Of a stretch of DNA of 64,000 bases, positions 40,862 through 47,588 are shown one piece after another. The stretch's first letter is position 1; every line of letters starts with the position of its first letter. The DNA comes from KBS50 sp042434095 (GTDB lineage Bacteria; Actinomycetota; Actinomycetes; Mycobacteriales; Micromonosporaceae). Below the pieces are notes generated by a model, which saw nothing but the letters and a program-made list of their open reading frames with translations, searched no databases and was not told the DNA's origin. The DNA lies in NCBI RefSeq assembly GCF_042434095.1, contig NZ_JBHLUE010000019.1:1-64000 (forward strand). The letters run 5' to 3'. Both the position numbers and the translations under genes were made by a program.

Positions 40862-42025
40862 ATGGCGATGGCTGATCCGAATCGGACGGAGTTGGCCGAG
40901 CCCGACACGGAATTGGCCGCGCCCGGGGCGGGCCGCGCCGATTTCGATCTGGAGGCGTACCTTCGCGCCAGCGACGGCCTGATGCCGTCGGCACTGACCG
41001 GGATCAGCGCGGCGTGGATCGGCGGGCTGGTCGCCGCCTGCACCGGAACCGCCCTCGCCGTGGTCGGCCTGACCCTGCCCTGGGCACAGGTCCGTGACGC
41101 CGCCCAGGGCAGGAGCTACCCGGTCTTCCTGACCAGCTTCAACCCGTACCTGGGATCCGGCGCGGCGGCCCTGCTGGTGATGTCGGCGATGCTGGCCGGG
41201 ATCAGTTTCGGGTCCCGGAGCCGGCTCGGCGCCGTGCTGCGTTCGGTCACCGTGGTGGCCGCGACCATGTGGACCACTGCTCTGCTGGCCGCCACCCTTT
41301 ACCTCACCCGGGGACGGACCATCACCGTGGTGGACCTGTGGCTCGGCAACGCCGTCCGGATCACCGTACGCGGCGTCGCGCTGTCCGTCGGAGCGCTCCT
41401 CTACTGCGTCGGCACGGCGCTGCTGGCCGGCGGCACCCTCGGGTCCGTCCGGCTGTCCGACCAGCTACGCCGGGTACCGCTGGCGGCCCGGGACACGGCC
41501 ATGATCCGCGGCCTGCGGACCGGGTCGCGCTGGATGATGACCCTGTTCGCGCTGGGGCTGGCAGCGGCCTCCGTCGCGCTGCCCTGGCAAACCCAGGCCA
41601 TCCCATCGGACCCGGCGGACGACGTGCCGGTGGTGGTGACCGGGCACGACCTGCACCTGTGGCAGCAGACGTACCGGATCGGCCTGGTCGCCGGCATCCT
41701 GCTGTACGCGGCCGCACTGGTGGCGGCGCAGGCCAGGCTCCGCGGCGCCGCCACGGCGCTGCGCGCCGTCGGCGTGATGGTGCCGGCCGTCGTCGCGACG
41801 GTCCTGCTCGTCGGCCTCGTGGCCGTGCGGCAGGGGGACGCCGTGGCCGGCCGGCCGGTGAACTACCTGGACCCGACGCCACACCTCGGATCCGGCTACC
41901 TGCTGGCGATCGCGGCGATGGCCGCGCTGCTGTGCGGCGTCGCGCTGATCGGTTCCGCCGGCCCGCCGGCGTCGATCGCCGCCATGGCCGACGGCCAGCC
42001 GACCCTGGACGAGGACGATGGCTAA
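40862..42025 (+). CDS. Multi-pass membrane protein, unknown
   Basis: The 387-residue protein has an acidic N-terminal tail and about eight hydrophobic helices (e.g. AAWIGGLVAACTGTALAVVGLTLPW, SGAAALLVMSAMLAGISFG, VVAATMWTTALLAATLYL). There is an internal duplication pattern, each half having a segment like ALPWQTQAIP or VGLTLPWAQV before a loop. No transporter motif is visible. Its stop overlaps the next gene by 8 bp, so the two are co-translated. It is divergent from the 902-residue gene. Confidence 0.7.
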   Translation: MAMADPNRTELAEPDTELAAPGAGRADFDLEAYLRASDGLMPSALTGISAAWIGGLVAACTGTALAVVGLTLPWAQVRDAAQGRSYPVFLTSFNPYLGSGAAALLVMSAMLAGISFGSRSRLGAVLRSVTVVAATMWTTALLAATLYLTRGRTITVVDLWLGNAVRITVRGVALSVGALLYCVGTALLAGGTLGSVRLSDQLRRVPLAARDTAMIRGLRTGSRWMMTLFALGLAAASVALPWQTQAIPSDPADDVPVVVTGHDLHLWQQTYRIGLVAGILLYAAALVAAQARLRGAATALRAVGVMVPAVVATVLLVGLVAVRQGDAVAGRPVNYLDPTPHLGSGYLLAIAAMAALLCGVALIGSAGPPASIAAMADGQPTLDEDDG

Positions 42026-43241
42026 GCGGCAGCGCCCGGGCCGGCGGCCCGCCGCACCCGCCAGGGCCGGGACGCCGGGACCGCGCACCGGGGCGGCGGA
42101 CCCACCGGCCGCCCCCGCCGATCATTCCCCCGCGCCGGTGGCCGACNNNNNNNNNNNNNNNNNNNNNNNNNNNNNNNNNNNNNNNNNNNNNNNNNNNNNN
42201 NNNNNNNNNNNNNNNNNNNNNNNNNNNNNNNNNNNNNNNNNNNNNNNNNNNNNNNNNNNNNNNNNNGCCCCGGCCGCACAATCTCCGCCCGGTCCGGCGT
42301 CGGACCCATCGTCCCGTTCGGCAGCCGCTCCCCCGCCCGGCACCGCAGCGAATCCTCCACCCGGTGCGACCGCTCCCCCGCCCGGCGCGCCGACGGATTC
42401 CCGGCCCGGCACGGCGGCGGATCCTTCGCCCGGGCCCGCGGCGGCGACGGTCACGGCGGTGGTGCGTGCGGCGTGGCGGCAGTTGTCGCGCGGGACCCGC
42501 GCCCTCGTCGCGTTGCTGGTCACCACGGCGATCGCCGCCGCCGTGCCGGGCGCGATCCCGTACGTCACCGACCGCGCCGCGGACCTGGCCGGCAACCCGC
42601 CGCTGCGGGTGGACGTGGTGGCCCACGGATCCACCGCGGGCCTGTACCTGGCGTCCGCGACGGCGCGCACCGACCCCGCCGGGTCGCTGCGCGACGCGGA
42701 GGGGCAGCCGGGCTGGGTGCCGGTCGGCGAGACGGAACAGGTGCTGACCCTGGAGGGCCGCCGATCCGGCACGGTCGCCATCACCGCACTGGCCGTCGAG
42801 ATGGTCGACCAGCGTGCCCCGCTGACCGGCACCCTGATCGGCATGCCCGCGCAGGGCGAGAAGGAGAACACCCTGCTGGAGATGGCCCTCGACAACCCGG
42901 GCAGCCGTCCGTTGGGCACGGACGGCGCGCCGTACTTCGTCGCCCACCACCTCGAACTGGCCAAGGGCGAGCTGCGGGTGATCCGGGTGACCTCCTGGAC
43001 CAACCGGTGCTTCTGCACCTGGCGGCTCCGGCTGACCTACCACTACCGGGGCGGCGACCACAGCCTGGTGCTGCCGGCCGCCGACCGCCCGCCGTTCCAG
43101 ATGACCGCCGCCGCCCCGGCCGCCGACTATCAGGTCCAGTACGTACCGGACAAGAACTTCGTTCTGTTCCGGCTGGACTGCCGGACGCATCGGTCGGACT
43201 GCGCCAAGACGCACATCCCGGGCCACAAGCCGGCCCACTGA
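42018..43241 (+). CDS. Pro/Ala-rich membrane-anchored protein, interrupted by an assembly gap
   Basis: The frame runs across the 120-base run of N and stays open on both sides (407 codons if the gap length is right). The N-terminal 125 residues are low-complexity Pro/Ala/Gly (PPPGTAANPPPGATAPPPG), probably cytoplasmic. One hydrophobic helix (ALVALLVTTAIAAAVPGAIPYV) follows, and the C-terminal ~190 residues are a beta-rich extracytoplasmic-looking domain with Cys pairs (CFCTWRLRL, CRTHRSDC). It is coupled to the upstream membrane-protein gene. Exact length is unsure. Confidence 0.65.
   Translation: MAKRQRPGRRPAAPARAGTPGPRTGAADPPAAPADHSPAPVADXXXXXXXXXXXXXXXXXXXXXXXXXXXXXXXXXXXXXXXXAPAAQSPPGPASDPSSRSAAAPPPGTAANPPPGATAPPPGAPTDSRPGTAADPSPGPAAATVTAVVRAAWRQLSRGTRALVALLVTTAIAAAVPGAIPYVTDRAADLAGNPPLRVDVVAHGSTAGLYLASATARTDPAGSLRDAEGQPGWVPVGETEQVLTLEGRRSGTVAITALAVEMVDQRAPLTGTLIGMPAQGEKENTLLEMALDNPGSRPLGTDGAPYFVAHHLELAKGELRVIRVTSWTNRCFCTWRLRLTYHYRGGDHSLVLPAADRPPFQMTAAAPAADYQVQYVPDKNFVLFRLDCRTHRSDCAKTHIPGHKPAH
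42147..42266. other. 120-base assembly gap (N)
   Basis: This is a run of 120 N inside the Pro/Ala-rich repeat coding region of the preceding gene. Low-complexity sequence probably caused the break; the frame is open on both sides. Confidence 0.99.
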
Positions 43242-43407
43242 GTGGTCGGGCGAGCCGTCCAACAGGGTTCGGACGAGCGTCATCAGCAGACGAGCAGCCA
43301 GATCAGCAGGACGGCATAGGCCAGGTAGACCATCGCCGCCACGGCCCAGAACACCAGGCCGAATGCGTGCGTCAGCCGTACGACCCCGACATCTCGCCTT
43401 ACGCTTC

Positions 43408-43600
43408 CGCACCTGTTGCGGCGACAACCGGGGGTACCCGGCGCCCGCTGATCCGTCACCGCCGCCTCCGGGCGTTGGAAGGGGCGGGTGCGACCGTTCC
43501 CCTTGCCCGGGACGGGCCCGCCCCGCCCTGCCGCCGCAGCCTCGTTCGGCGATACGGCGCCAGGGCCCGGTCGTTGCGGGAACGCTCGGGGTCGTGCCGG
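43408..43600. repeat. Dispersed stem-loop element, degenerate copy B, with DivIVA-gene 5' remnant
   Basis: Over about 190 bp this is roughly 80% identical to the region around 46905-47110. It contains the loop TTCCCCTTGCC (43497-43507), conserved flanks and the outer stem (43481-43488 with 43517-43524), but the inner stem is broken. On the minus strand it also keeps the first codons (GTG ACG GAC/T CAG CGG...) of the DivIVA-like gene, which then run out of frame. It is a pseudogene fragment of promoter, leader and gene start. It lies in the 524-bp non-coding stretch 43242-43765. Confidence 0.8.
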
Positions 43601-43710
43601 TCGGCGCACTGATCCCGTTCGGGACCAGGTTGCTGCTCTCCCGGCCGCTCGCGGAGGTCCAGCAGCTCGCGGCGTTCGCGGCCCGCCGAGCACCATAGCT
43701 TGAGCGTTTC

Positions 43711-43743
43711 TCTCTAATCTGACAGAATTGTCGAGATTAGAGA
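43711..43743. promoter_or_regulatory. Candidate operator of the RAMA-protein gene
   Basis: TCTCTAATCT (43711-43720) is repeated inverted at 43734-43743, with 13 bp between that also contain GACA...TGTC. It is an AT-rich, extended palindrome directly upstream of the RAMA-protein start, fitting autoregulation by its RHH-like head. Confidence 0.75.
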
Positions 43744-43765
43744 TGTGATAGGGGAGGAGGTACAG

Positions 43766-44197
43766 GTGCATCGAATCGAGATCGATGACGAGGTCTACGC
43801 CGTACTCGAACATAACGTCAAGGGCTTCGAACAGCCCAACGACGTGCTGAGGCGGCTGCTCCTAGGGGGGAGCGATGGGCAGGGCGGAGGCGCTCCACAT
43901 ACCTCCCTCTCCGTTCCGGGGGCACTGGCCGACCTGATCAGCGATGGTCCCATCATGCCTGGCGACACCCTCAGCCATGTCCAGGTCCGCAAGGGACGGA
44001 GCTTCACTGCGACGGTTGAGGCTGACGGCTGGATCAAGACCGACAAGGGGCGATATCGGAAGCCGTCACCAGCGCTCGCCGCCCTAGTAGATACGTCCAT
44101 CGATGGGTGGCTGAACTGGAGGCACGACCGCAGTCGCAAGACACTTCGCGAACTACGTGCCGAGAGCGGCCGCCTTGGAAAGGGATCGCTGATATAG
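43766..44197 (+). CDS. RHH-like/SeqA-type head plus RAMA domain protein
   Basis: The 143-residue protein starts at GTG 43766 (GGAGGAGG 6 nt upstream). The N-terminus RIEIDDEVYAVLEHNVKGFE then QPNDVLRRLLLGG resembles the SeqA N-terminal/ribbon-helix-helix dimerisation motif. The C-terminal ~70 residues (GPIMPGDTLSHVQVRKGRSFTATVEADGWIKTD... PALAALVDTSIDGWLNWRH) match the RAMA pattern (Restriction enzyme Adenine Methylase Associated) seen next to restriction-modification genes, which are thought to read modified DNA. Composition is less GC-rich than neighbours. A palindrome stands in its promoter. It is the left edge of the defence-like island; reading modified DNA is inference. Confidence 0.72.
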   Translation: MHRIEIDDEVYAVLEHNVKGFEQPNDVLRRLLLGGSDGQGGGAPHTSLSVPGALADLISDGPIMPGDTLSHVQVRKGRSFTATVEADGWIKTDKGRYRKPSPALAALVDTSIDGWLNWRHDRSRKTLRELRAESGRLGKGSLI

Positions 44198-44330
44198 CCG
44201 CCGAAGCATGATGGTGTCTAAGTCACGGCCCCGGCCGCTCTCAACGGTCCGGGCCGTTCTCGGCCCGTCGTTTCGGAGCCGACAGCGATGGCACGGGCCT
44301 CTACCGTCGACGTTGCTCGTCGTCAGTGGA

Positions 44331-44777
44331 TCAGGTGAGCTGGCGGACGCGGTGTCGCCAGCGGGCGATGGTCCGCTTGTAAGGCTCGGGCATGACCAGC
44401 GACGCGACCTCGTCGTACCCGAACATGCCCAGTTCCTTGTGCTCGGCGGAATACCGGACCTCCTCGTCGCCGGCGTACCGCGCACCGTAGCTGACGATGA
44501 AGACGTGTCGGGCGGCCGTGATCTCGTAGACCCAGGTGTCGATGATGTCCACGGTGTTGATGGTCAGGCCCAGTTCCTCCGCGACCTCGCGGCACACGGT
44601 CTGCTCGGGTGTCTCTCCTGGCTCCAGCTTGCCGCCCGGCAGCTCCCACTCGTCGCGCTCGTTCTTGAGCAACGGAACGCGGCCGTGGTAGTCCACGACC
44701 AGTTTCACCGAGACCGGCAGCTGGTATTCCAGGTAGCCGGGGCCACGTTCGACAAGGTACGGCGGTTGGCCGGTCAC
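44331..44777 (-). CDS. Nudix hydrolase
   Basis: The 148-residue protein has a perfect Nudix box at residues 49-71 (GKLEPGE...REVAEELGL), giving the metal-binding REVAEE. It starts at a GTG overlapping the PP2C stop as GTGA. Nudix enzymes hydrolyse nucleoside diphosphates linked to another moiety (e.g. oxidised dNTPs, NAD or ppGpp-type). The substrate is unknown. It is the last gene of a three-gene coupled operon with a PP2C phosphatase and a TPR-membrane protein. Confidence 0.93.
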   Translation of the reverse strand: MTGQPPYLVERGPGYLEYQLPVSVKLVVDYHGRVPLLKNERDEWELPGGKLEPGETPEQTVCREVAEELGLTINTVDIIDTWVYEITAARHVFIVSYGARYAGDEEVRYSAEHKELGMFGYDEVASLVMPEPYKRTIARWRHRVRQLT

Positions 44778-45619
44778 GAGAGTCGGTCTTTCGACGGGTC
44801 GGCCTGCTCTGGAGACAGCAGGATCACGGCAATGTCGTCCGATCGCTTGAATCGACCGCCGGCCGGCTCGGGTAGCGCCTCCGCATCCCGGATGAGCTTC
44901 TCCAGGTAGGCCAACCCATGCTCGTGAGCGTCGTTGATCACCTCGGGCCAGGTCTCGTACCTGCCGTAGTCCGTGATCAGTCGAGCGAACCCGTCCGTAC
45001 ACAGCAGGATGTCTTCGACGCTGGACCATGCTCCGGCGGTGGAATGCGGGCTGAGGCGCCGGTCAGGGTGGCCCGAAAATACCGACTCGGCGTCGTCCGA
45101 CGTCATGGTGTGCAGACGCCGGCGGTGCATCGCCGCCTCGACCCGCTGCCGGTCCTCGTCGCCCGACCCGACGGCGGCCGCCTCCCGCCGGTCGAAGTAG
45201 TCGGTGGCGAGCGTCGCCGCCACCCGACCTGTGATGGCGATGGTCGTGTCGCCGATCCGGGCCACGTCATAGCGGCTGCCCTGGTCGACACATAGCGCTA
45301 CCGAGCAGGCCGGCGGAACTCGGTCTGCCGGAAAGCCCTGCCGAGCCTGCTCACCGGCAACGGCGGCGGCAACCTCCATCAGCAGGTCGGCGGCGCTGCC
45401 TCGATAGGATGCCGAGCCAGCTTCGCAGAGGTATCGGACGACGGTGTCGACCAGCCACTGCACATCGCTCTCGGCGGGGAGAGCCGCGTTCCCGTAGAGA
45501 TCGGTAGCCCCGTCGAGCACCCAGGCGAGCGTGCCGCAGGCGCCCACTCGGTCTTCGTTGGCGCCCGTGCCGCCAGCGGTCGTGAGCATGTCCCAGACCC
45601 GCATGACCATCCGATTCAC
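44774..45619 (-). CDS. PP2C-family protein phosphatase
   Basis: The 281-residue protein starts at a GTG overlapping the upstream stop (GTGA). PPM-type motifs are visible: NEDRVGACGTLAWVLDGATDLYG (metal-site DG), PACSVALCVDQG, RIGDTTI, LLCTDGFARLI and C-terminal KRSDDIAVILL (metal-binding DD). It should dephosphorylate Ser/Thr proteins, probably in the cytoplasm, without a signal peptide. Upstream is a TPR-membrane protein and downstream a Nudix hydrolase. The phosphatase may act on substrates of the kinase at 49-50.6 kb, but this is a guess from proximity. Confidence 0.9.
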   Translation of the reverse strand: MNRMVMRVWDMLTTAGGTGANEDRVGACGTLAWVLDGATDLYGNAALPAESDVQWLVDTVVRYLCEAGSASYRGSAADLLMEVAAAVAGEQARQGFPADRVPPACSVALCVDQGSRYDVARIGDTTIAITGRVAATLATDYFDRREAAAVGSGDEDRQRVEAAMHRRRLHTMTSDDAESVFSGHPDRRLSPHSTAGAWSSVEDILLCTDGFARLITDYGRYETWPEVINDAHEHGLAYLEKLIRDAEALPEPAGGRFKRSDDIAVILLSPEQADPSKDRLS

Positions 45620-46155
45620 TTGATCCACGAGGTCGGCATGAAGATTCCGGCTCCGATCAGGGCAAGACCTACGACGATGGCGGCGGCCACCCGACGAAGG
45701 CCGCTGTTGTTGACAAGTGAGAAGGTACCGAACACGGTGCCGATCGCACCGGAGGCGACCAGCAGCAATCGGATCCCGTCGGTCCCTCTGCTCTGGCTGG
45801 CGATATTGCCGGCCGTCACGATGAAGGCCACGACCGCCGCCAGCAGCCCGAGGAGTTGGAGTTGCTGCGCCCGGAACTCGTTCAGCTCGGTGCGGAACCG
45901 GTGGTGAGCGCGGTCCCACCGGGAGCGCTCCTGCATGAGGTCGACTCGGATCCGAGTCGTTTGATACTGGGTGAGCCGGCGCAGGTAGTCCCGGGACGTC
46001 CGAGGTTCCAGCTCGACGGCCTGTGCCAGCGAGGCCCGTGCGGCGTCGAACTCCCCGCGAAGCGCCAGGACCCGCCCCTTCGCCTCGTGGTAGTGCGCGA
46101 TGCGTCCCTGTGAGAGGGCGATCGCCTGGTCGGCGAACCGCTCGACTTCATTCAA
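45616..46155 (-). CDS. TPR-containing membrane protein
   Basis: The 179-residue protein has one TPR-like pair near the N-terminus (AHYHEAKGRVLALRGEFDAARASLAQAVELEPRTSRDY), a long helical/coiled stretch (QTTRIRVDLMQERSRWDRAHHRFRTELNEFRAQQLQLL), and three C-terminal membrane helices (LLGLLAAVVAFIVTAG; LLLVASGAIGTVFGTF; VVGLALIGAGIF). The N-terminus may be incomplete, since the first TPR lacks a preceding partner; no better start than the ATG at 46155 is seen. It is coupled to the PP2C gene, which it could recruit to the membrane. Confidence 0.75.
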   Translation of the reverse strand: MNEVERFADQAIALSQGRIAHYHEAKGRVLALRGEFDAARASLAQAVELEPRTSRDYLRRLTQYQTTRIRVDLMQERSRWDRAHHRFRTELNEFRAQQLQLLGLLAAVVAFIVTAGNIASQSRGTDGIRLLLVASGAIGTVFGTFSLVNNSGLRRVAAAIVVGLALIGAGIFMPTSWIK

Positions 46156-46192
46156 GTCGCGCTGGGTCGGCTGTCCGTCGAGCCGAGCAGCT

Positions 46193-46354
46193 CATCATGT
46201 CGATCGTCGACCCGGCGGCTACAGCGCCAGCCAAGAGATGATCGGACGCCTCCAAGCCGCCACCGTGCAGAAGATCCTTACCGAGGAAGACCTGTGAGAC
46301 GAGGAACTGGACGCGCTTCTGGGCGAGGCCGTCGAACTCGCCCAATGGCCATAA
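46193..46354 (+). pseudogene. Degraded gene 3' fragment with in-frame TGA
   Basis: A plus-strand frame reads GYSASQEMIGRLQAATVQKILTEEDL, then TGA (46295-46297), then DEELDALLGEAVELAQWP and TAA. The codon use and amphipathic sequence look like the C-terminus of a lost gene, broken by the nonsense codon. It faces the TPR-membrane gene and the small gene ending at 46407. It has no start of its own. Confidence 0.45.
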
Positions 46355-46406
46355 TCCTCTTCGGCCGGCTCCAGCAGGCTGCCTGGTCACTCGCCGACCT
46401 GTTCGC

Positions 46407-46679
46407 TCAGCTGGCTGGCCGACCGGTCGTCGGCCTCAGCCGGCGGGCGCAGTTGCCGTCGTGGTCGGCCGGCAGCACACAGCGCCGGCCGCCGGGCAGC
46501 CGGGCGTCGCAGAACACCCGATGGCGTACGCCCTGATCGTCCTCTGCCGAGACGGTGGTCTCCCCCGGGTCCGTCTGCGGCAGGATCGCGGTCCACCGGG
46601 CCACCACCCGGGCCAGCCGCCGCGCGGCCTCCACGTCTCGGACGACCACGGGCAGATGGATGACGTACCGGTCGGTCAT
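46407..46679 (-). CDS. Small protein coupled to a DivIVA-like gene
   Basis: The 90-residue protein begins MTDRYVIHLPVVVRDVEAARRLARVVARW and has a C-terminal Cys-rich patch (FCDARLPGGRRCVLPADHDGNC) that could bind zinc. The ATG overlaps the preceding stop as ATGA, so it is co-translated with the DivIVA-like gene. No family is recognised, but the pairing with DivIVA-like small proteins recurs in related actinomycetes, to my recollection. Confidence 0.65.
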   Translation of the reverse strand: MTDRYVIHLPVVVRDVEAARRLARVVARWTAILPQTDPGETTVSAEDDQGVRHRVFCDARLPGGRRCVLPADHDGNCARRLRPTTGRPAS

Positions 46680-46981
46680 CGGCGGTGCCTGCCCGCGGGC
46701 CGCTCGTTTGGATGCGGCCGGGCCCGGCCCACCACCCGGAACGCGCCCTGTCGATCCGGCCTCGGCCACGCTCCTCCGTTCGACCGCGCCGTCTGCCACT
46801 GGTTGAGCGCCAAAGCGGCCTGCGCGGCGGCCAGTTCGTCGGCCACCCGGTCCAGGAACGCGACCACCGCCGCCGGGTCCAGGCCGCGCCGCCCGAACCG
46901 AGCACGCGGAAACTCACGCTCGCGCACCTGTTCCGGCGACAACCGAGGGTACGCCTTATCCGGCGCCCGCTGGTCCGTCAC
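46676..46981 (-). CDS. DivIVA-domain-like protein
   Basis: The 101-residue protein starts at GTG 46981 (GGGAGG with 5-nt spacing; a second GTG at 46987 is worse placed). It reads VTDQRAPDKAYPRLSPEQVREREFPRARFGRRGLDPAAVVAFLDRVADELAAAQAALAL, the DivIVA N-terminal membrane-targeting pattern used for polar growth and division proteins. The C-terminus is shorter than full DivIVA and Arg/Pro-rich. Its leader holds the covarying stem-loop element C. Confidence 0.75.
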   Translation of the reverse strand: MTDQRAPDKAYPRLSPEQVREREFPRARFGRRGLDPAAVVAFLDRVADELAAAQAALALNQWQTARSNGGAWPRPDRQGAFRVVGRARPHPNERPAGRHRR

Positions 46982-46997
46982 GGCCACCTCCCGTCGC

Positions 46998-47079
46998 TGG
47001 AAGGGGCGGGTCCGTCCGTTCCCCTTGCCCGGACGGACCCACCCCGCCCTGCCACCGCAGCCTCATTCGGCGGTACGGC
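46998..47079. repeat. Dispersed stem-loop element, copy C, in the DivIVA-like leader
   Basis: A 16-bp stem (47003-47018 with 47030-47045, one mismatch) encloses the 11-nt loop TTCCCCTTGCC. The conserved CCGCAGCCTC and GTACGGC follow. It lies 17 bp upstream of the DivIVA-like start on the minus strand, inside the 358-bp non-coding stretch 46982-47339, whose remaining part holds only the GntR operator. The loop can alternatively pair with the AAGGGG at 47001-47006, which overlaps the stem start. Confidence 0.82.
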
Positions 47080-47273
47080 ATCAGGGCCGTCGTTGCCAGG
47101 CAGCTCGGAGTCGTTCCGGCCGAAGCTCTGGTTCGTCTCGGGACCCGGTCGCAGCTCCCTAGGCCACTCAACCATCTCTATTACGGCCTTCCCGGGCCGC
47201 AAGAACCACTTCCATCGCCTGGTCACGGCATCCCTGCCCCTCCCCTCGGGTGGGATGAGTCTAACCCGACCTT

Positions 47274-47297
47274 CCTAGGTTTGCTAGTAAACCTAGG
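47274..47297. promoter_or_regulatory. Candidate GntR operator
   Basis: CCTAGGTTT (47274-47282) and AAACCTAGG (47289-47297) form a perfect 9-bp inverted repeat with a 6-bp spacer, 42 bp upstream of the GntR start. The AT-rich palindrome is unlike surrounding sequence and fits autoregulation. Confidence 0.8.
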
Positions 47298-47339
47298 GTT
47301 GCTCTCTTTCCCGCTCCACCCGGGTGATGCGATCACGAC

Positions 47340-47576
47340 ATGCCCTACGCCGCGCCACTGTGGCGATCGATCCGCGATGACCTTCGCGCGCGGATCAAGG
47401 CGGGCCTTCTGAAGCCGGGCGAGAAGATCCCCACCACGAAGGCACTCATGGAGGAGTACTCCACTACCTCCGCTACCGTCCGCCGCGCGGTCGACTCGAT
47501 GATCGAGTCTGGCGAACTGGTGGGCCGGCAGGGCATCGGCGTCTTTGTCGCCGACGACTCGCAGCGATCGTCGTAG
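47340..47576 (+). CDS. GntR-type winged-helix regulator, short
   Basis: The 78-residue protein is essentially the HTH alone: LWRSIRDDLRARIKAGLLKPGEKIPTTKALMEEYSTTSATVRRAVDSMIESGELVGRQGIGVFVAD. There is no effector-binding domain. Such short GntR-YtrA/KorSA-like proteins regulate conjugative plasmids or small operons. Its stop is 12 bp from the convergent end of the PUA-like/CBS/HEPN gene. An operator palindrome lies upstream. Target genes are not shown. Confidence 0.9.
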   Translation: MPYAAPLWRSIRDDLRARIKAGLLKPGEKIPTTKALMEEYSTTSATVRRAVDSMIESGELVGRQGIGVFVADDSQRSS

Positions 47577-47588
47577 CCCCGGCAATTC

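Noticed and set aside
43283..43400. Short hydrophobic frame on the minus strand
   Set aside because: It has no acceptable start codon or ribosome-binding site; the hydrophobic stretch may be chance.
46193..46354. Selenoprotein reading of the in-frame TGA
   Set aside because: No selenocysteine insertion context or start is visible, and the frame is only a fragment.
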